Shown here piece by piece: positions 51,271 through 63,694 of a DNA stretch of 64,000 nt (positions are counted from its first letter, which is position 1; the number at the start of each line of letters is the position of its first letter). The notes beneath the pieces were generated by a model. The model made no database searches, had not been told where the DNA came from, and saw only the letters and a list, made by a program, of their open reading frames with translations. This stretch comes from Casuarina equisetifolia. Lineage: Eukaryota; Streptophyta; Magnoliopsida; Fagales; Casuarinaceae. A program made the translations under genes and the position numbers. The DNA lies in NCBI GenBank assembly GCA_028551475.1, contig CM052359.1, positions 5,085,583-5,149,582 on the forward strand, in the 5' to 3' direction.

Positions 51271-51645
51271 TGTTATGATCCGGCCCAGCCTAAATAAAGA
51301 TAGAAGTACAATTTAAGTAGGATTCGAGAAGGTCAAAATGCACTTACAGTCAAAGTTGGGAAAAGGCTCTATATAAGGAGGGCTAAGGCCTAAAAATAGG
51401 CTACCTTGAAAATCCAATTATTATTGCTACTTGCTATTAGCTTTAATCATAGTATTACTTTAGTGATAATCATAGACTAGTGGTAATCAATAATTCAAAG
51501 ATTTTTGTTTCCTAATTATCATTGTTATTTTTTATTTGGATTTAACTATGTTTTGAATGAGTTGGTAAAAGAAAAGATTTTCCTAGTTTCTGTTGTTCTC
51601 TTAATTGTGCAAATTGGTTAGGGCTTGGTTCGTAACCACCCATCA
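51271..51645 (+). repeat. LTR-like segment with TATA box
   Basis: It begins TGTTATGATCCGGCCCAGCC, carries CTCTATATAAGGAGG near 51367, and ends at about CACCCATCA. This has the layout of a U3-R-U5 region. No partner LTR was found, so it could be a solo LTR or an unrelated promoter-like repeat. The boundaries are approximate. Confidence 0.35.
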
Positions 51646-53335
51646 ACTCTAGTCATCCCTCCTTCCAATACCATTAAGTGATTTGATGGGTTAATTTTCT
51701 CATCTAATGGACATAACTTACACTATTCCTTAATTTTACCCAATTGTCACATGTAATTGACAAGCCTAAGCTAGCACCATAAAAAATTATCATCCCTTCC
51801 AATAGAGTACAGGCCACCAACTCAACTTATATGGCATGATGCTTCCATGATCAAACAACCCTAACTTGGCTCCTCACCACCTCCACCACTACCACCATCA
51901 TTATTGCTTAACTAATCAACTACCAATTTTATGTTGCATGGAAAATCTTTTCCTATTCAATCCACCATGTATGTTGCCTTTTTACGAATGCATCTCCAGT
52001 CCATCTAAAAGGGAAATCACATCATCATACTATATCAACGAATCAAAAATGCTTGTCAATTAGATTGCTGAAATTAGAGACAAATTTTTTAAGAACAAGT
52101 GTTAAAGAGAAACTCCATTTTCTCCTACATCATAGGCAATGTTAGGGTGAGTGAAACTGAGATATGAAGGGCTCCCACAATGTTGTGGTACAAGATAAGA
52201 TTCATAAGTGGTTTGCCTATCCATAATGACAAGTTCTCATCTTAGCATCCTATATCTTGACACGGTCTAAAATCTCAACATTAACTTAGCCTAGTGAACT
52301 TCAACACCAAGAAAGTAATGAAAGGTCCTAAATCCTTAAAAACAAACTCTTGTTACATAAAGGTGAAAAGTTTAGAAAATAGGGTGTGAAAAGAGCCCAT
52401 GAAGATGATATCATCTACATATAAATAAAAAAAATAAGACAATATTTAGTAATGTGATAAATGATCAATGAGGTATTAATAGCAAAAATATTAAAGCTAA
52501 GAGAAATTAAAAAGGAACTTGAACACTAGTACTAGGCATATAGAGATTGCTTTAGGCCATATAAAGAGTTATGCAAGTAAGAAATATGGGCAAGGCACAT
52601 AAAATCAATGGACCCCTAGAGTTGCTCTATATTAACCTTTTTTTATAAGAAACTCATCAAGAAATGCATTGGACACATCAAATTGGCAGATTGCTTAACC
52701 TCAAGAGTAAATGCAAGAGCAATGATAATGTAGACTATTACTAACTTGGCAACTAGACTAAATGTCTTAGTTTAGTCAATCTATTCCTATGGATGAAAAC
52801 CTTTGGCCATAAGTTGAGCCTGCCATTAAAGTGCAAGTGGACATTTTATATCCACTTATAGCCGATGAGGAAAACACTAGGAAGGGAAAAAACCAAAGAT
52901 TATGTATCATTCTTGATAACAGTAGTATACTTGGCAACCATGGTTTCACACCACTAAAAGTCGCAAACAACCTAAATGAAATATGTAAGCTAAATATAGG
53001 AATGGGTAGTTGTAGTTTAGGTAAATATTTGCTAACAAGTGAGGATATGGCAAGTAATAATGTCATCCTAGAGATGAGTGATCATGCATGTAGGTTTGGT
53101 TAGGGTAGTGAATGAGGAAGCAATAAAGGAGACCAATGCCTATGGGGACAATGGTGTTAGTATAGGAGATGGTGCTAATGGTGGAAATGGTGGTAATAGG
53201 GAAGATAGGGATGGATTGGACGAGGTCATAGGTGGGAGGGAGGGTGTTGGGTTAGGTATGAGGAAGGGAAATGCTACCAAAGGGCTAGGAGTTAGGATTG
53301 ACTACATTAGGACCTTCAATTCATTCATAGTTCAC
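51646..53335 (-). mobile_element. Ty1/copia fragment, minus strand, broken
   Basis: The minus strand near 52390-52430 reads IYVDDIIFMG, the reverse-transcriptase catalytic region. 52890-52990 resembles 33300-33400 of the second copia element, so the two belong to related families. The fragment has many breaks and no identified LTRs of its own. Its right end meets a copia fragment of opposite orientation at about 53340. Confidence 0.6.
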
Positions 53336-53359
53336 ACAATCATTGTTTTTACTTACTCC

Positions 53360-54775
53360 AAAGGTTAGCCAATTCACCAATTAGATGTATTCAATGTCTT
53401 TCTTCATGGGTTTATTTCTAAAAAAATTTATATGGAATAACCTCAAGGGTTCATTGATTCTACTTGCCTTCCCTTTGTTTGTCAATTGCATTGGTCTTTA
53501 TATGGCCTAAAACAGTCTTTGCGTGCTTAGTATTAGAGTTTAAGTTCCTTTTTAGTTTCTCTAGCTTCAATATTTTTATTGCCAACACTTCATTTTTCAC
53601 TCATCACATTATGGGATATAGTCTTATTCTTTTAATATATGTGGATGATATCATCCTTATAGGTTTTTCTCATGCCCCATTCACCAAACTTCTTAGCTTA
53701 TTGCAACAAAGTTCACTATTAAAGATCTAAGACTTCTTAATACTTTTTTGGCATTAAGATTCAACCCACTACTAATAGTTTTCTTCTTTACCAAGCTAAG
53801 TTCATGCTCGAGATTTTAGACCATGCCAAGATATAAGATGCTAAGGTCATCTTAACAACCTACACCATTAATGAGCTCCTTGTCATTATGGATAGTTAAA
53901 CCACTTGCAAATCCTATCGACACCACACTATCAATTTCTATATTGTCCTGCTATGGTACACTAGGAAGTTATGAAGTGGATTTTTGGCTATCTCGTAAAT
54001 ACTCCTCACATGGGTCTTTTCCTCACCTAGAGATTCACCACCTTCCATGCCTTTTCTAATATTAGATGGGCATCAACCGTGATAATCATTGCGCTACTAG
54101 CAGTTTTTATGGGTTTCTTAGTCACAATGTTATTTATTGAAGTTATTACAACTAGCAAATTGTAGTTTACTCAAGCACTATTAAAGATCATTATTAAAGA
54201 TCTAAAATTCTCAATACTTTTTTGGCGTTGAGATTCAACCCACTACCAACATTTTTCTTTTTTACTAGGATAAGTTCATGTTCGAGATTTTAGACCATGC
54301 CAAGATATAGGATGCTAAGGTCATCTCAACAACCTACAACATTGATGAGCCCCTTGCCATTATGGATAGTTAAACCACTTGTAAATCTTATTTTATATTG
54401 TAGAATTGTAAGAATCCTTTAGTATCTCATTCTCACTTGCCCTAACATCGTCTATGCAATTAACACCACCCTATCAATTTCTATATTGTCCTACTGCGGT
54501 ACACTAGGAAGCTGTGAAGTGGATTTTTCACTATCTAGTAAATACTCCTCACATGGGTCTTTTCCTCACCTAGAGATTCACCAATTCCATGCCTTTTCTA
54601 ATGTTGGATGGGCATCAACCGTGATAATCATTGCTTTACTAGCAGTTTTTGTGGGTTTCTTAGTCACAATGTTATTTATTGGCGCTCCTGCAACTAGCAA
54701 ATTGTAGTTTACTCAAGCACAAAGGTTGAGTACAAATGCTTAGCAAATACCATGACTAAACTAATACGGATTGAG
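53360..54775 (+). mobile_element. Ty1/copia pol fragment, plus strand, broken
   Basis: Plus-strand pieces in the copia order include HQLDVFNVFLHGF with IYME and LYGLKQ near 53370-53515. LIYVDDIILIG follows near 53630-53665. YLILTCPNIVYAIN lies near 54420-54460, and an RNase H-like tail with VEYKCLANT lies near 54725-54750. No LTRs were found. The fragment carries many breaks and includes an internal duplication. Confidence 0.7.
53715..54720 (+). repeat. Direct duplication inside the copia fragment
   Basis: 53715-54178 and about 54193-54720 are near copies. They share TTTAGACCATGCCAAGATAT, CACATGGGTCTTTTCCTCAC and ACTAGCAAATTGTAGTTTAC. The second unit has about 70 extra bases in the middle (around 54390-54465), so the first unit has an internal loss or the second a gain. 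Confidence 0.85.
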
Positions 54776-55010
54776 TAATGATTTTGGAATCTTCAAAAAT
54801 CTAAACCCAATTTTTATCTCCGTGTTCTTCTTCCTCTCTATTTTTCTGACCATCCTCCATTCTCCGATTTCTAATATCTACTAGGTCCTGTTATTGAGCG
54901 GCTATGGCAATGAAAAAGAGAATCAATCGTAGAGACACATTCATGTTGGATGAGTAAAGTTGCCCTCTGGGACTTCAGCAATTTTCTTTCTTCTTACTAG
55001 GCAAGTGCAG

Positions 55011-55186
55011 GAATTTGATACCGTATTAAGAGAACGTGGCATCCAATTGTCCGGTGGGCCGAAGATAGTAGATTTGATGATCTAAAAAGGTGGTTCAAGA
55101 TGCACAGACCAATTCATGGCTAACCGGGCTACACCTACGGTGGTCCATAGAGATACCATTTGATTCATTAGGAATAGGTTGAATCT
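55011..55186 (+). pseudogene. Ancient ABCB relic: piece of exon 12
   Basis: After an acceptor-like GTGCAG, the sequence GATACCGTATTAAGAGAACG and ATCCAATTGTCCGGTGGGCC matches the start of the last ABCB exon, including the LSGG signature. It then jumps to GTGGTTCAAGATGCA and a decayed TAACCGGGCTAC...GTGGTCCAT (family [11 protein letters not shown]). The Walker B region is deleted. Together with 50551-50815 it is the remains of one more array member, split by retroelement debris. Confidence 0.78.
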
Positions 55187-57771
55187 CCATTCTATCTATG
55201 TCATACGTAGAATGCAAAAAAATAAAAATAAAAATTACAGAAGACTGTGACAGGGAATATTCCCTATAGTAAAAATCACACCAAATTATGGAACCAAGTT
55301 GGACTCGTCAGTCAAAGACTGGCTTACCACTAAGCCAGGGAATTCCCCAATATTAGGTGAATTGTCATTTTGCCCTTCTCATTCATTTTAATTCCGTGAT
55401 TAACAAGTCTTATTTTAAACGACGACAGGAGACTGTCTCCTGTGTAACTTCTTTAATCTTGTCCCTTTATTCCATGTTCGTTGTGAGGCATGACTAACAA
55501 CGGTTAACAAGACTTGTCTGGGCAGAGTTGTTAGGATTTGTAGCTTAATCATTGCGTTTCACACGGCATCTTTCCTCAGAACGCCACCGAAACGGACGTT
55601 GCTGAATCAACCGAACTTTTGTCAGCGTGTTTCCGTGACTTGCAAGGGCTGCCTTTTTCACCCACTTGCGGTTCTCAGTAACAACAGGGACGTTGACTCT
55701 TTCGGCTGCAAAAGAATAAGAAAAAGGAAGTGTGTAGGAGAGAGATACAGAGCATGGAGGCCGAGCAAGTCTTTTCTTAATGTCGTTTTGATACTCATAG
55801 ATTGCATTTTTGTAAGTTACAAATAAATATTGTCGTTATCAAGGTATCTGTTTACTTTTGTATACTACGAAAGTTAACAAGTGCGCATGTATCCTATCAA
55901 AGTGAAATTTGAATAAGATGCGATAGATACTGTTCCTTTAATAGGTAGATATTCACATAAATCTCCTCTTATTGCTACTTGCCAGCCAAGAAATCATATA
56001 AGTTATAATATTTTTGTGCCTAGTTGCCTTTCATGGTTGTTATTATGATCCCGGATCTGTAGAATCCCACCGATTTGTTTAGTATCGTCCACATGATTCG
56101 GAGTATAATACTTTTCTACCTTTGCTAGCGTAGACTAAGAGCAAAGAAAAATGAACTCTTTTGGAGTCCGAAACATGGGAAAGCATCCACTAATTGTGCA
56201 TTTGAGGTCATGCGTGACGATTTCTGCAGGCAGTGAGTTAGAAAAAGAGACAATATGTCGAACTGGGTTGGCGACAGACCACTTCAAAACTTAATGATTA
56301 AGATTAAGAACAGAAGTTGCATAAATAAAAAAGTTGAAGGAAAGGACAACTGAGTACAGCGCGGTGTAATAGGCAATGAGAATTAAACTACTGTTCATGA
56401 GAACGACCAGCGGCAAACCTGTGCCGGAGGGCCCCCTGTATTCAACAGTAGTAGTTGGTGCCTTTTTTCTAGCCTTTTTTTCTGCTTTTGAAATTTTGGC
56501 CACCTTTCGTTGTCGGATATTGATGTCACAGCCGAAAACAACGTGATGCAGGGGGAGGAAGACTATAGCAGGTGCCAATACAACGCGGCACTTGCGACAT
56601 CTAGAAGGGGATGATTGCTAGTGATATGTGGGGCCATGTTCTGTTCATTCCTTTCTGACGTTTTGGGTTCTTATCCATAAAGTTGTTCCTGGCAGTGTCT
56701 TATTCTTCGACCTTGAGAAATGACAAGTGCTTTTTGTCGTTCTTCGACTCAACTTAGGACGTTCCTCATGCAGTGAACTCTGGTTTTTCATTGGTTCTTC
56801 ATCATTGCAATTCGATCAGACCCAACTGAAATCGTTATTGATCAGCGGTCCTAGAAGCAAGAAATACCATCACGTTCCCCGGATCAGCCAATTCATGGGA
56901 ATGTCAACCATTCCAGAAGTTGACTCTTTTCTGGAGTCTCTGTTTTTATTCTTTCTTTATTCAATCTTGCTCTTTCCTTTCGGCGAGGCTTCGGTGAAAG
57001 CCTCTCCATCTTCATTCGTATAAGTATTTTGCAAGGGTCAGTTCTACTGACCTGTTCAATCTTGCCCCTGCGGCATTTTTCTTGGTAAGGATAATACCAG
57101 GACGTAGTTGCAGGTACCCTTTTGATCTTTACCTGAACTAATCTTTCGGGTGCTCTTTCTTCTTGTTTTTCTTTCTTTTTCGGGCAGTTGGGTAAAGTCC
57201 ATTTTACTAGTCCTAACAAAAGTATGATGATGTTGAATGATGGAAACGCGGGTTGGTGACAGTTTTGAAGGATTCCTGATTTGTTTGGGTGCCGGCATGT
57301 TGCAGAGATCTATTTTGTGACAGAGGACAGAGAAGAGAGAACAGAGAACAGAGAGAAGCTCTCGTTCAGTTCCTCTTTCTTCTCAACGGCTAAAACTCCG
57401 TGTAGAAAAGGGTATCTTTTGCTGTTAACCTTATGCCTTACCACGTATTTCATGAGGATTTCAAAACCTGCTGTTAAGCAGCCAATAGTTGGGAAAATAC
57501 ATATTTCACCAGTGTTTGTGTGTAAAATATTGTCTTGGCTCTACAATTCCAAGAAGGGTTCTCTTGCTTCCCGGGGATTGGTCTTGATTTTTGGAACTCT
57601 TATTTTCTTTTCCTTCTTTTTCTCTCCGGGCGTCTTTCCGTTTCCTTCTTTATTTTCTGGAATCCGGTCGCTGATTTCTGTAATTACTTGTGTTATGCAG
57701 GAGTAATCAAGGCTTTATACCGTTCTGAATGAAATAGTGGAAGCCCGGACTGGTATCAAGGAGTTATCGAT
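55187..57771 (+). promoter_or_regulatory. 5' flank and leader of the ABCB gene at 57772
   Basis: No protein gene is supported. A perfect 9-base inverted repeat ACAGGAGAC-T-GTCTCCTGT lies at 55425-55443 and includes a TGTCTC auxin-response core. A GA-rich stretch (AGAGAACAGAGAAC) lies at about 57320-57355. The leader acceptor GTTATGCAG ends at 57700, equivalent to the leader acceptors of the paralogues. The 71-base leader holds a minimal upstream ORF, ATG-AAA-TAG, at 57729-57737. Confidence 0.45.
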
Positions 57772-60700
57772 ATGGCGGTGGAGGGTGATCCAGAAGGCGG
57801 TGCAGGGGCCGTCACTGAAGGCAATGCTGAAGCAAAGAACAGTTCTTCCACGAATGAGGGGCAGCCGAACTCTCAGAATAACGAACAAGATGAGAAGACC
57901 AAGACAGTTTCATTTCGCAAGCTTTTCTCATTCGCAGATTCCACTGATATCGCATTGATGATTGTTGGCACAATTGGAGCAATTGGGTGTGGGTTAGGCA
58001 TGCCCCTTATGACAATAATATTTGGGGAAGTAATCAATTCGTTTGGAAATAACCAGGGAAACAACAGTTCCATCGTTCAGGCCATTTCCAAGGTAAAAAT
58101 CAATACACGATGTTAGAAAATGGTGCTTTTTCAGTGGGAATGTGTACTGGTATTATGTTTTTTCCCACCTTGAAATGAAAGGAAAAAAAAAATGCTGTTC
58201 TTTCATTTATATACTTATTCCTTGATATGATGGTGAACTCTTAGGTCGCTCTAAAATTTGTCTACTTGGCAGTGGGAATAGGTTGTGCAGCATGCCTCCG
58301 TAAGTACATCCTATTCTTGAAATCATCATAGAGCTTTTGATGGTAGAAAATAACCTTATGTATAAACCGAAAAAATTAAGAAACTCAGGTCTGTTGTTTG
58401 TCAGAGGTGGCATGCTGGATGGTCACAGGAGCGAGACAGGCTGCACGGATAAGGGGTTTATATCTGAAAAACATACTGAAGCAAGATGTTGCCTTCTTCG
58501 ATAAGGAAACAAACACCGGAGAGGTTGTTGGAAGAATGTCTGGTGATACTGTTCTAATTCAGGAAGCCATGGGAGAGAAGGTACAAAACAGTTGCAAGAC
58601 TTACATCAAAACCAAGAAAGATTATACACGAAGTTTTTTTCTCCCTAAAAGGTACTAACTCTGCTAATGCAGGTTGGAAAATTTCTACAGCTGATAGCAA
58701 CCTTCATCGGAGGCTTTTGCATAGCATTTATCAAGGGGTGGCTTCTTGCCATTGTCTTGTGTTCTGCAATTCCTCTTCTCGTGATGGCTGGTGCCTTGGT
58801 GTCCATTATTATATCGAAGATGGCATCCCGTGGACAAGGTGCTTATGCCAAGGCAGCAAATGTAGTTGAACAAACAATCGGTTCAATCAGAACTGTAAGT
58901 CAATTTTCAAAGCAAATTACTTTTGGAAAGAGATTGATTTCTCTCTTAAGAAAATTAATCCAGTTTTGCTCTCTATTTTTTAGCAAAAGTATGATATTTG
59001 TCATTTCTCCCAATTTAGGTTGCATCTTTTACAGGGGAGAAGCAAGCTATAACAAGTTACAGCAAATATCTTGTAGATGCTTACAAGTCCGGTGTTCGTG
59101 AAGGCTTTGCTGCTGGATCTGGCTTTGGCGTGGTTATGGGTGTTATCTTTTGCACCTATTCGTTGGCTGTGTATTTTGGTGCCAAACTGATAGTAGACAA
59201 AGGATATTCTGGGGGTCAAGTGATGAATGTGATTATCGCCATCTTAACTGGTTCCATGTAAGCTGCATTTTGTTATTTCCTTTACCTTGAAGATGTAAAC
59301 ATGCAGTTTTTAGGAAGGTCCAACTTCCTCTCCTATAAGCAGTTATATAAAAACGGAACAGCTAGACATAGAAGAATAATACCAAGCTAAGATATTGATT
59401 ATATGAGCCAACTAATATTTTTAATCCATCTCCACACCCTTGCATTGGGAAATTACAATTATTCAGTCCATAAGTGATAAACCAATTGTTAAAAGAGGGA
59501 AACGATGGAAATTATAAGAAAGATACCAAGTTAAAACGTGGACAAGATGGGATAGCTGTTATTTTAACACCAGTAATGTTATGCTTCCTGTTTACCGAGT
59601 AGATAAGAACTTCTTTCTCCATGGAAGACGCAAAATATATGAACCTAGGGTTCTAGGTCCATGTTTTTTAATTACTTGATTTATCCTTTACTTCCTGCCT
59701 TTTGCAATCTGATGGATGATGCTTCAGGTCCTTAGGCCAGGCATCTCCATCCTTGAGTGCATTTGCTGCTGGCCGAGCTGCAGCCTATAAGATGTTTGAG
59801 GCCATTGAGAGGAAGCCAGAGATAGATCCTTTTGACGAAACAGGAAAAGTGTTGGATGAACTTCGTGGAGATATAGAACTAAAGGATGTTTATTTCACTT
59901 ATCCAACCAGACCAGATGAACCAATATTCAATGGATTTTCTCTCTCTATCCCTAGCGGCATGACTGCAGCCTTAGTTGGAGAAAGTGGAAGTGGGAAGTC
60001 AACAGTGGTCAGTCTAATAGAAAGATTCTATGACCCACAAGTTGGTGAAGTTCTTATAGACAATATTAATCTCAAGGAGTTTCAGCTAAAGTGGATTAGA
60101 GGGAAAATCGGTCTAGTCAGCCAGGAACCTGTGCTGTTTGGCTCCAGCATTAAGGATAACATTGCCTATGGAAAAGATGGTGCAACTGTTGAAGAGATAA
60201 GAGTAGCAGCTGAACTTGCAAATGCTGCTAAATTCATTGATAAATTGCCACAGGTATATCTTTCACCCTTTGAGACCCTTTGTTTAAGATCAAGAGATTA
60301 TTATTTCATTTTCCCATTCTTTATTTGAGTTACAGGGTCTAGATACCTTGGTTGGTGAGCATGGAACACAGTTGTCTGGTGGACAGAAGCAGAGAATTGC
60401 CATTGCAAGAGCAGTTCTAAAAGATCCCCGAATTTTACTTCTGGATGAAGCTACAAGTGCACTTGATGCAGAATCAGAGAAAATTGTGCAAGAGGCACTG
60501 GACAGGATTATGGGTAACCGTACAACTGTCATCGTTGCCCATCGTTTGAGCACAGTGAGGAATGCTGATATGATCGCAGTCATTCACCGTGGAAAGATTG
60601 TTGAAAAAGGTACTGATAATTGGTATATTCGTACCATATTAAATATCTTGTATTCACCCAAGCTATTGGGTAGATTCTTGAAGCCTAGGTTTATTGCCTT

Positions 60701-63529
60701 ATTGAGCATATCATTACAGTTAAACAGAGTAATTTTCCTCAACGTTATTGCATATCTTTTGTGTAGTTTGACAAGGGTATGAAGAAAGACAAAAATTTCC
60801 CGTGGTACTATGTATGTCACTCAAATACTTGCTTTTGTAATTTCCACTCTTACTGATAGATCGAAACCACAATTTAGGAATTGGAAATGAGAATATTATT
60901 GGACAATTGGTTGGTCATAGATGAATATTAGAATTCAATTTTCTAACTGTGGTTTGAGAGTTGAGGCTTTGGCTATTTCTTTTTTAATATCTTTGGATAT
61001 TGATCAGGCTCGCACTCAGTACTACTCAAGGATCCTGATGGCGCATACTCTCAGCTTATACGCTTGCAAGAGGTAAAGGAGCCACAACATGTTGCAGATG
61101 ATCAACAAAAGTCTGAAATTACTCTAGAATCTCTTAGAGAATCAAGTCTTCGGCGGTCAAGTCGAAGAACATCAATCCCACGATCCATAAGTCGGGGATC
61201 ACCAGGAAGTAGCAGCCGCCACTCATTCTCAGTTGCATTTGGTATCCCCACAGGACTTGATGTAACTGATACTGCAGCAGCAGAACCAGATAGCCCTTCA
61301 ATTGCAAAACAAAAACCTCCAGAAGTCTCAATTCGCCGTCTTGCCTACCTCAATAAGCCTGAGATTCCTTTTCTTCTAATTGGAACAGTAGCTGCAATCA
61401 TAAGTGGGGTAATACTTCCTATTTATGGATTGTTAATTTCCAGTGTAATCAAGGTGTTCTTTGAAGGCCATCAGAAACTAAGAAAGGATTCAAAGTTTTG
61501 GTCAGTACTGTTTCTAGCCCTTGGTGCGGTAGCATTTGTTGCAGCTCCAATACGATCATACTTTTTTTCTGTAGCTGGGTGTAAGTTAATTAAACGTATC
61601 AGAGCCATGTGTTTCGAAAAGGTAGTTCGCATGGAGGTTAGTTGGTTCGATGAGCCGGAGAACTCGAGCGGTGCCATTGGTGCAAGGCTCTCAGCAGATG
61701 CAGCAACTGTACGTGCTCTAGTTGGTGATGCACTTGCTCAAATTGTTCAAAGTCTTGCATCAGTCATTGCAGGTCTAGTCATTGCTTTTTCTGCGAGTTG
61801 GGAGATGGCATTTATTGTCCTTGCATTGGTTCCTTTGCTTGGAGTGAATGGATATTTTCAACGAATGTCCATGAGAGGATTCAGTGCAGATGCAAAGGTG
61901 TGTTCTACTGCTATCGACATTTTTCTTGCCGCAGCTTGCTAAATAGTATCATTTCCAGCAAGATCCATGAAAATTGAGAACTTTCTGTGGTTTACTTAAA
62001 GCATGTTTATGAATTACTCATCAAGAGAAACTTGGTGGCAGGCAAAGTACGAGGATGCGAGCCAAATAGCAAATGATGCAGTTGGAAGTATAAGAACCGT
62101 TGCTTCTTTCTGTGCTGAAGAAAAGGTGATGCAACTTTATGAAGAAAAATGTCAAGGCCCTTTGAAGTCAGGCGTAAAGGAGGGCTTGATCAGTGGAATA
62201 GGATTTGGAATGTCTAATTTCTTACTGTTTTCCGTCTACGCAACCTGTTTTTACTCCGGAGCACAGCTGATTAAGCATAACAGGACGACATTCGAAGCTG
62301 TTTTCCGCGTAAAGCTGCTACCATTATTTCCTTTTTCTCCAAATAATTCTATACTTGTTGTCAAAATCTAGATGAGATTCACTCCACCAAATTACCTTTC
62401 TTGACATGTATGGTTTGCAGGTTTTCTTTGCTTTGACAATGGCAGCCCTTGCGGTATCACAATCAAGCTCCTTTTCCAATGATACTCAGAAAGCCAGGGC
62501 TGCCACTGCTTCCATCTTTGCAGTGGTGGACAGGAAGTCAAAGATAGACCCAAGTGATGAGTCCGGGATGTCATTGGATGATGTCAAGGGAGATATCGAG
62601 CTTCATCATGTAAGCTTTAAGTACCCATCTAGGCCAGATGTTCAGATATTCGTAGACCTCAACTTGGCTATTCCTGCAGGCAAGGTACAGTATCATTCTT
62701 TGAGATCATGTTGTTAAGTCCATCATCTGCTCTCCTCTCAAAATTAACTTACATTCTTGTTTGTCATCTTTCAGACAGTTGCTCTGGTTGGAGAAAGTGG
62801 GAGTGGGAAATCCACAGTGATCGCGCTATTGGAAAGATTTTATGATCCTGACTCAGGACATGTTACGCTTGATGGAATCGAAATTCAAAAGCTCCAACTG
62901 AAGTGGTTGAGGCAGCAGATGGGACTTGTAAGCCAAGAACCGGTTTTGTTTAATGAGACAATCCGTGCCAACATTGCCTATGGTAAGGGTGGAAATGCAA
63001 CCGAGGCAGAGATTACAGCTGCTGCAGAATTGGCCAATGCCCACAGGTTCATTAGTGGACTACAACAAGTAAGTACAACTCAATCCATTTTTAGAATTAG
63101 ACAACTAGCGTTGATTGGAGTAGCTTTGCAAATACTTGTACATAAACTGCTTGCTCCTAATGCAAAATGCAGGGCTATGATACCGTTGTAGGAGAACGAG
63201 GTATCCAATTGTCCGGCGGTCAGAAGCAACGCATAGCCATTGCACGGGCCATCGTGAAAAGTCCAAAGATATTGCTACTCGATGAGGCTACCAGTGCACT
63301 AGATGCCGAATCAGAGAAAGTAGTCCAAGAAGCCTTAGACAAAGTCATGGTGAACAGGACTACAGTTGTGGTGGCCCATCGATTATCCACCATCAAGAAT
63401 GCTGATTTAATTGCAGTGGTTAAGAATGGGGTCATTGTGGAGAAAGGAAGGCACGACACTTTGATTACTATCCAGGGCGGGTTCTATGCCTCCTTGGTTT
63501 CGCTTCACACAAGCGCTTCAACAGCTTGA
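57772..63529 (+). CDS. ABCB4/11/21-like: Full-size ABCB (P-glycoprotein) transporter, intact, 1294 aa
   Basis: Exons: 57772-58092, 58245-58299, 58405-58580, 58673-58894, 59019-59257, 59728-60253, 60336-60609, 61008-61897, 62042-62308, 62421-62684, 62775-63068, 63173-63529. They sum to 3885 bases with no internal stop. NBD1 has GESGSGKST near 422, LSGGQ near 526 and [11 protein letters not shown]. The linker has [12 protein letters not shown], a basic Ser-rich stretch. Such linkers are phosphorylated in Arabidopsis ABCB1 (family knowledge). NBD2 has GESGSGKST near 1084, LSGGQ near 1189 and a complete Walker B. Exon 9 begins AKYEDAS where the paralogues have MKYEEAS or LKYEEAS. The donor of intron 11 is CAA/GTAAGT rather than CAG/GT. 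Intron 5 (470 bases) is more than twice the length in the paralogues. This is a likely plasma-membrane transporter of auxin-like or other organic compounds; the substrate cannot be told. Confidence 0.95.
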
Positions 63530-63694
63530 GTTTTTTATGACCAAAGGTGTAAAGGATGAGACAACACAATAAGGTTCAACATATATGGAATTTACACTCC
63601 TACTTTCATGGTGTAATCTTCATATATGCTGTCTACACAAGAAAATGAATTCAAAAGATATAAGTTTCTCCTCTAAATCAGTTCAGCAAAACCA

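Noticed and set aside
53078-53368. Gly/Asn-rich plus-strand frame
   Set aside because: It is antisense to the minus-strand copia fragment, and its composition comes from repetitive GGTGG-type sequence.
56727-57706. Overlapping frames on both strands upstream of the gene at 57772
   Set aside because: T/C-rich leader-type sequence gives long frames on both strands. No motif is present and the region behaves as a 5' flank.
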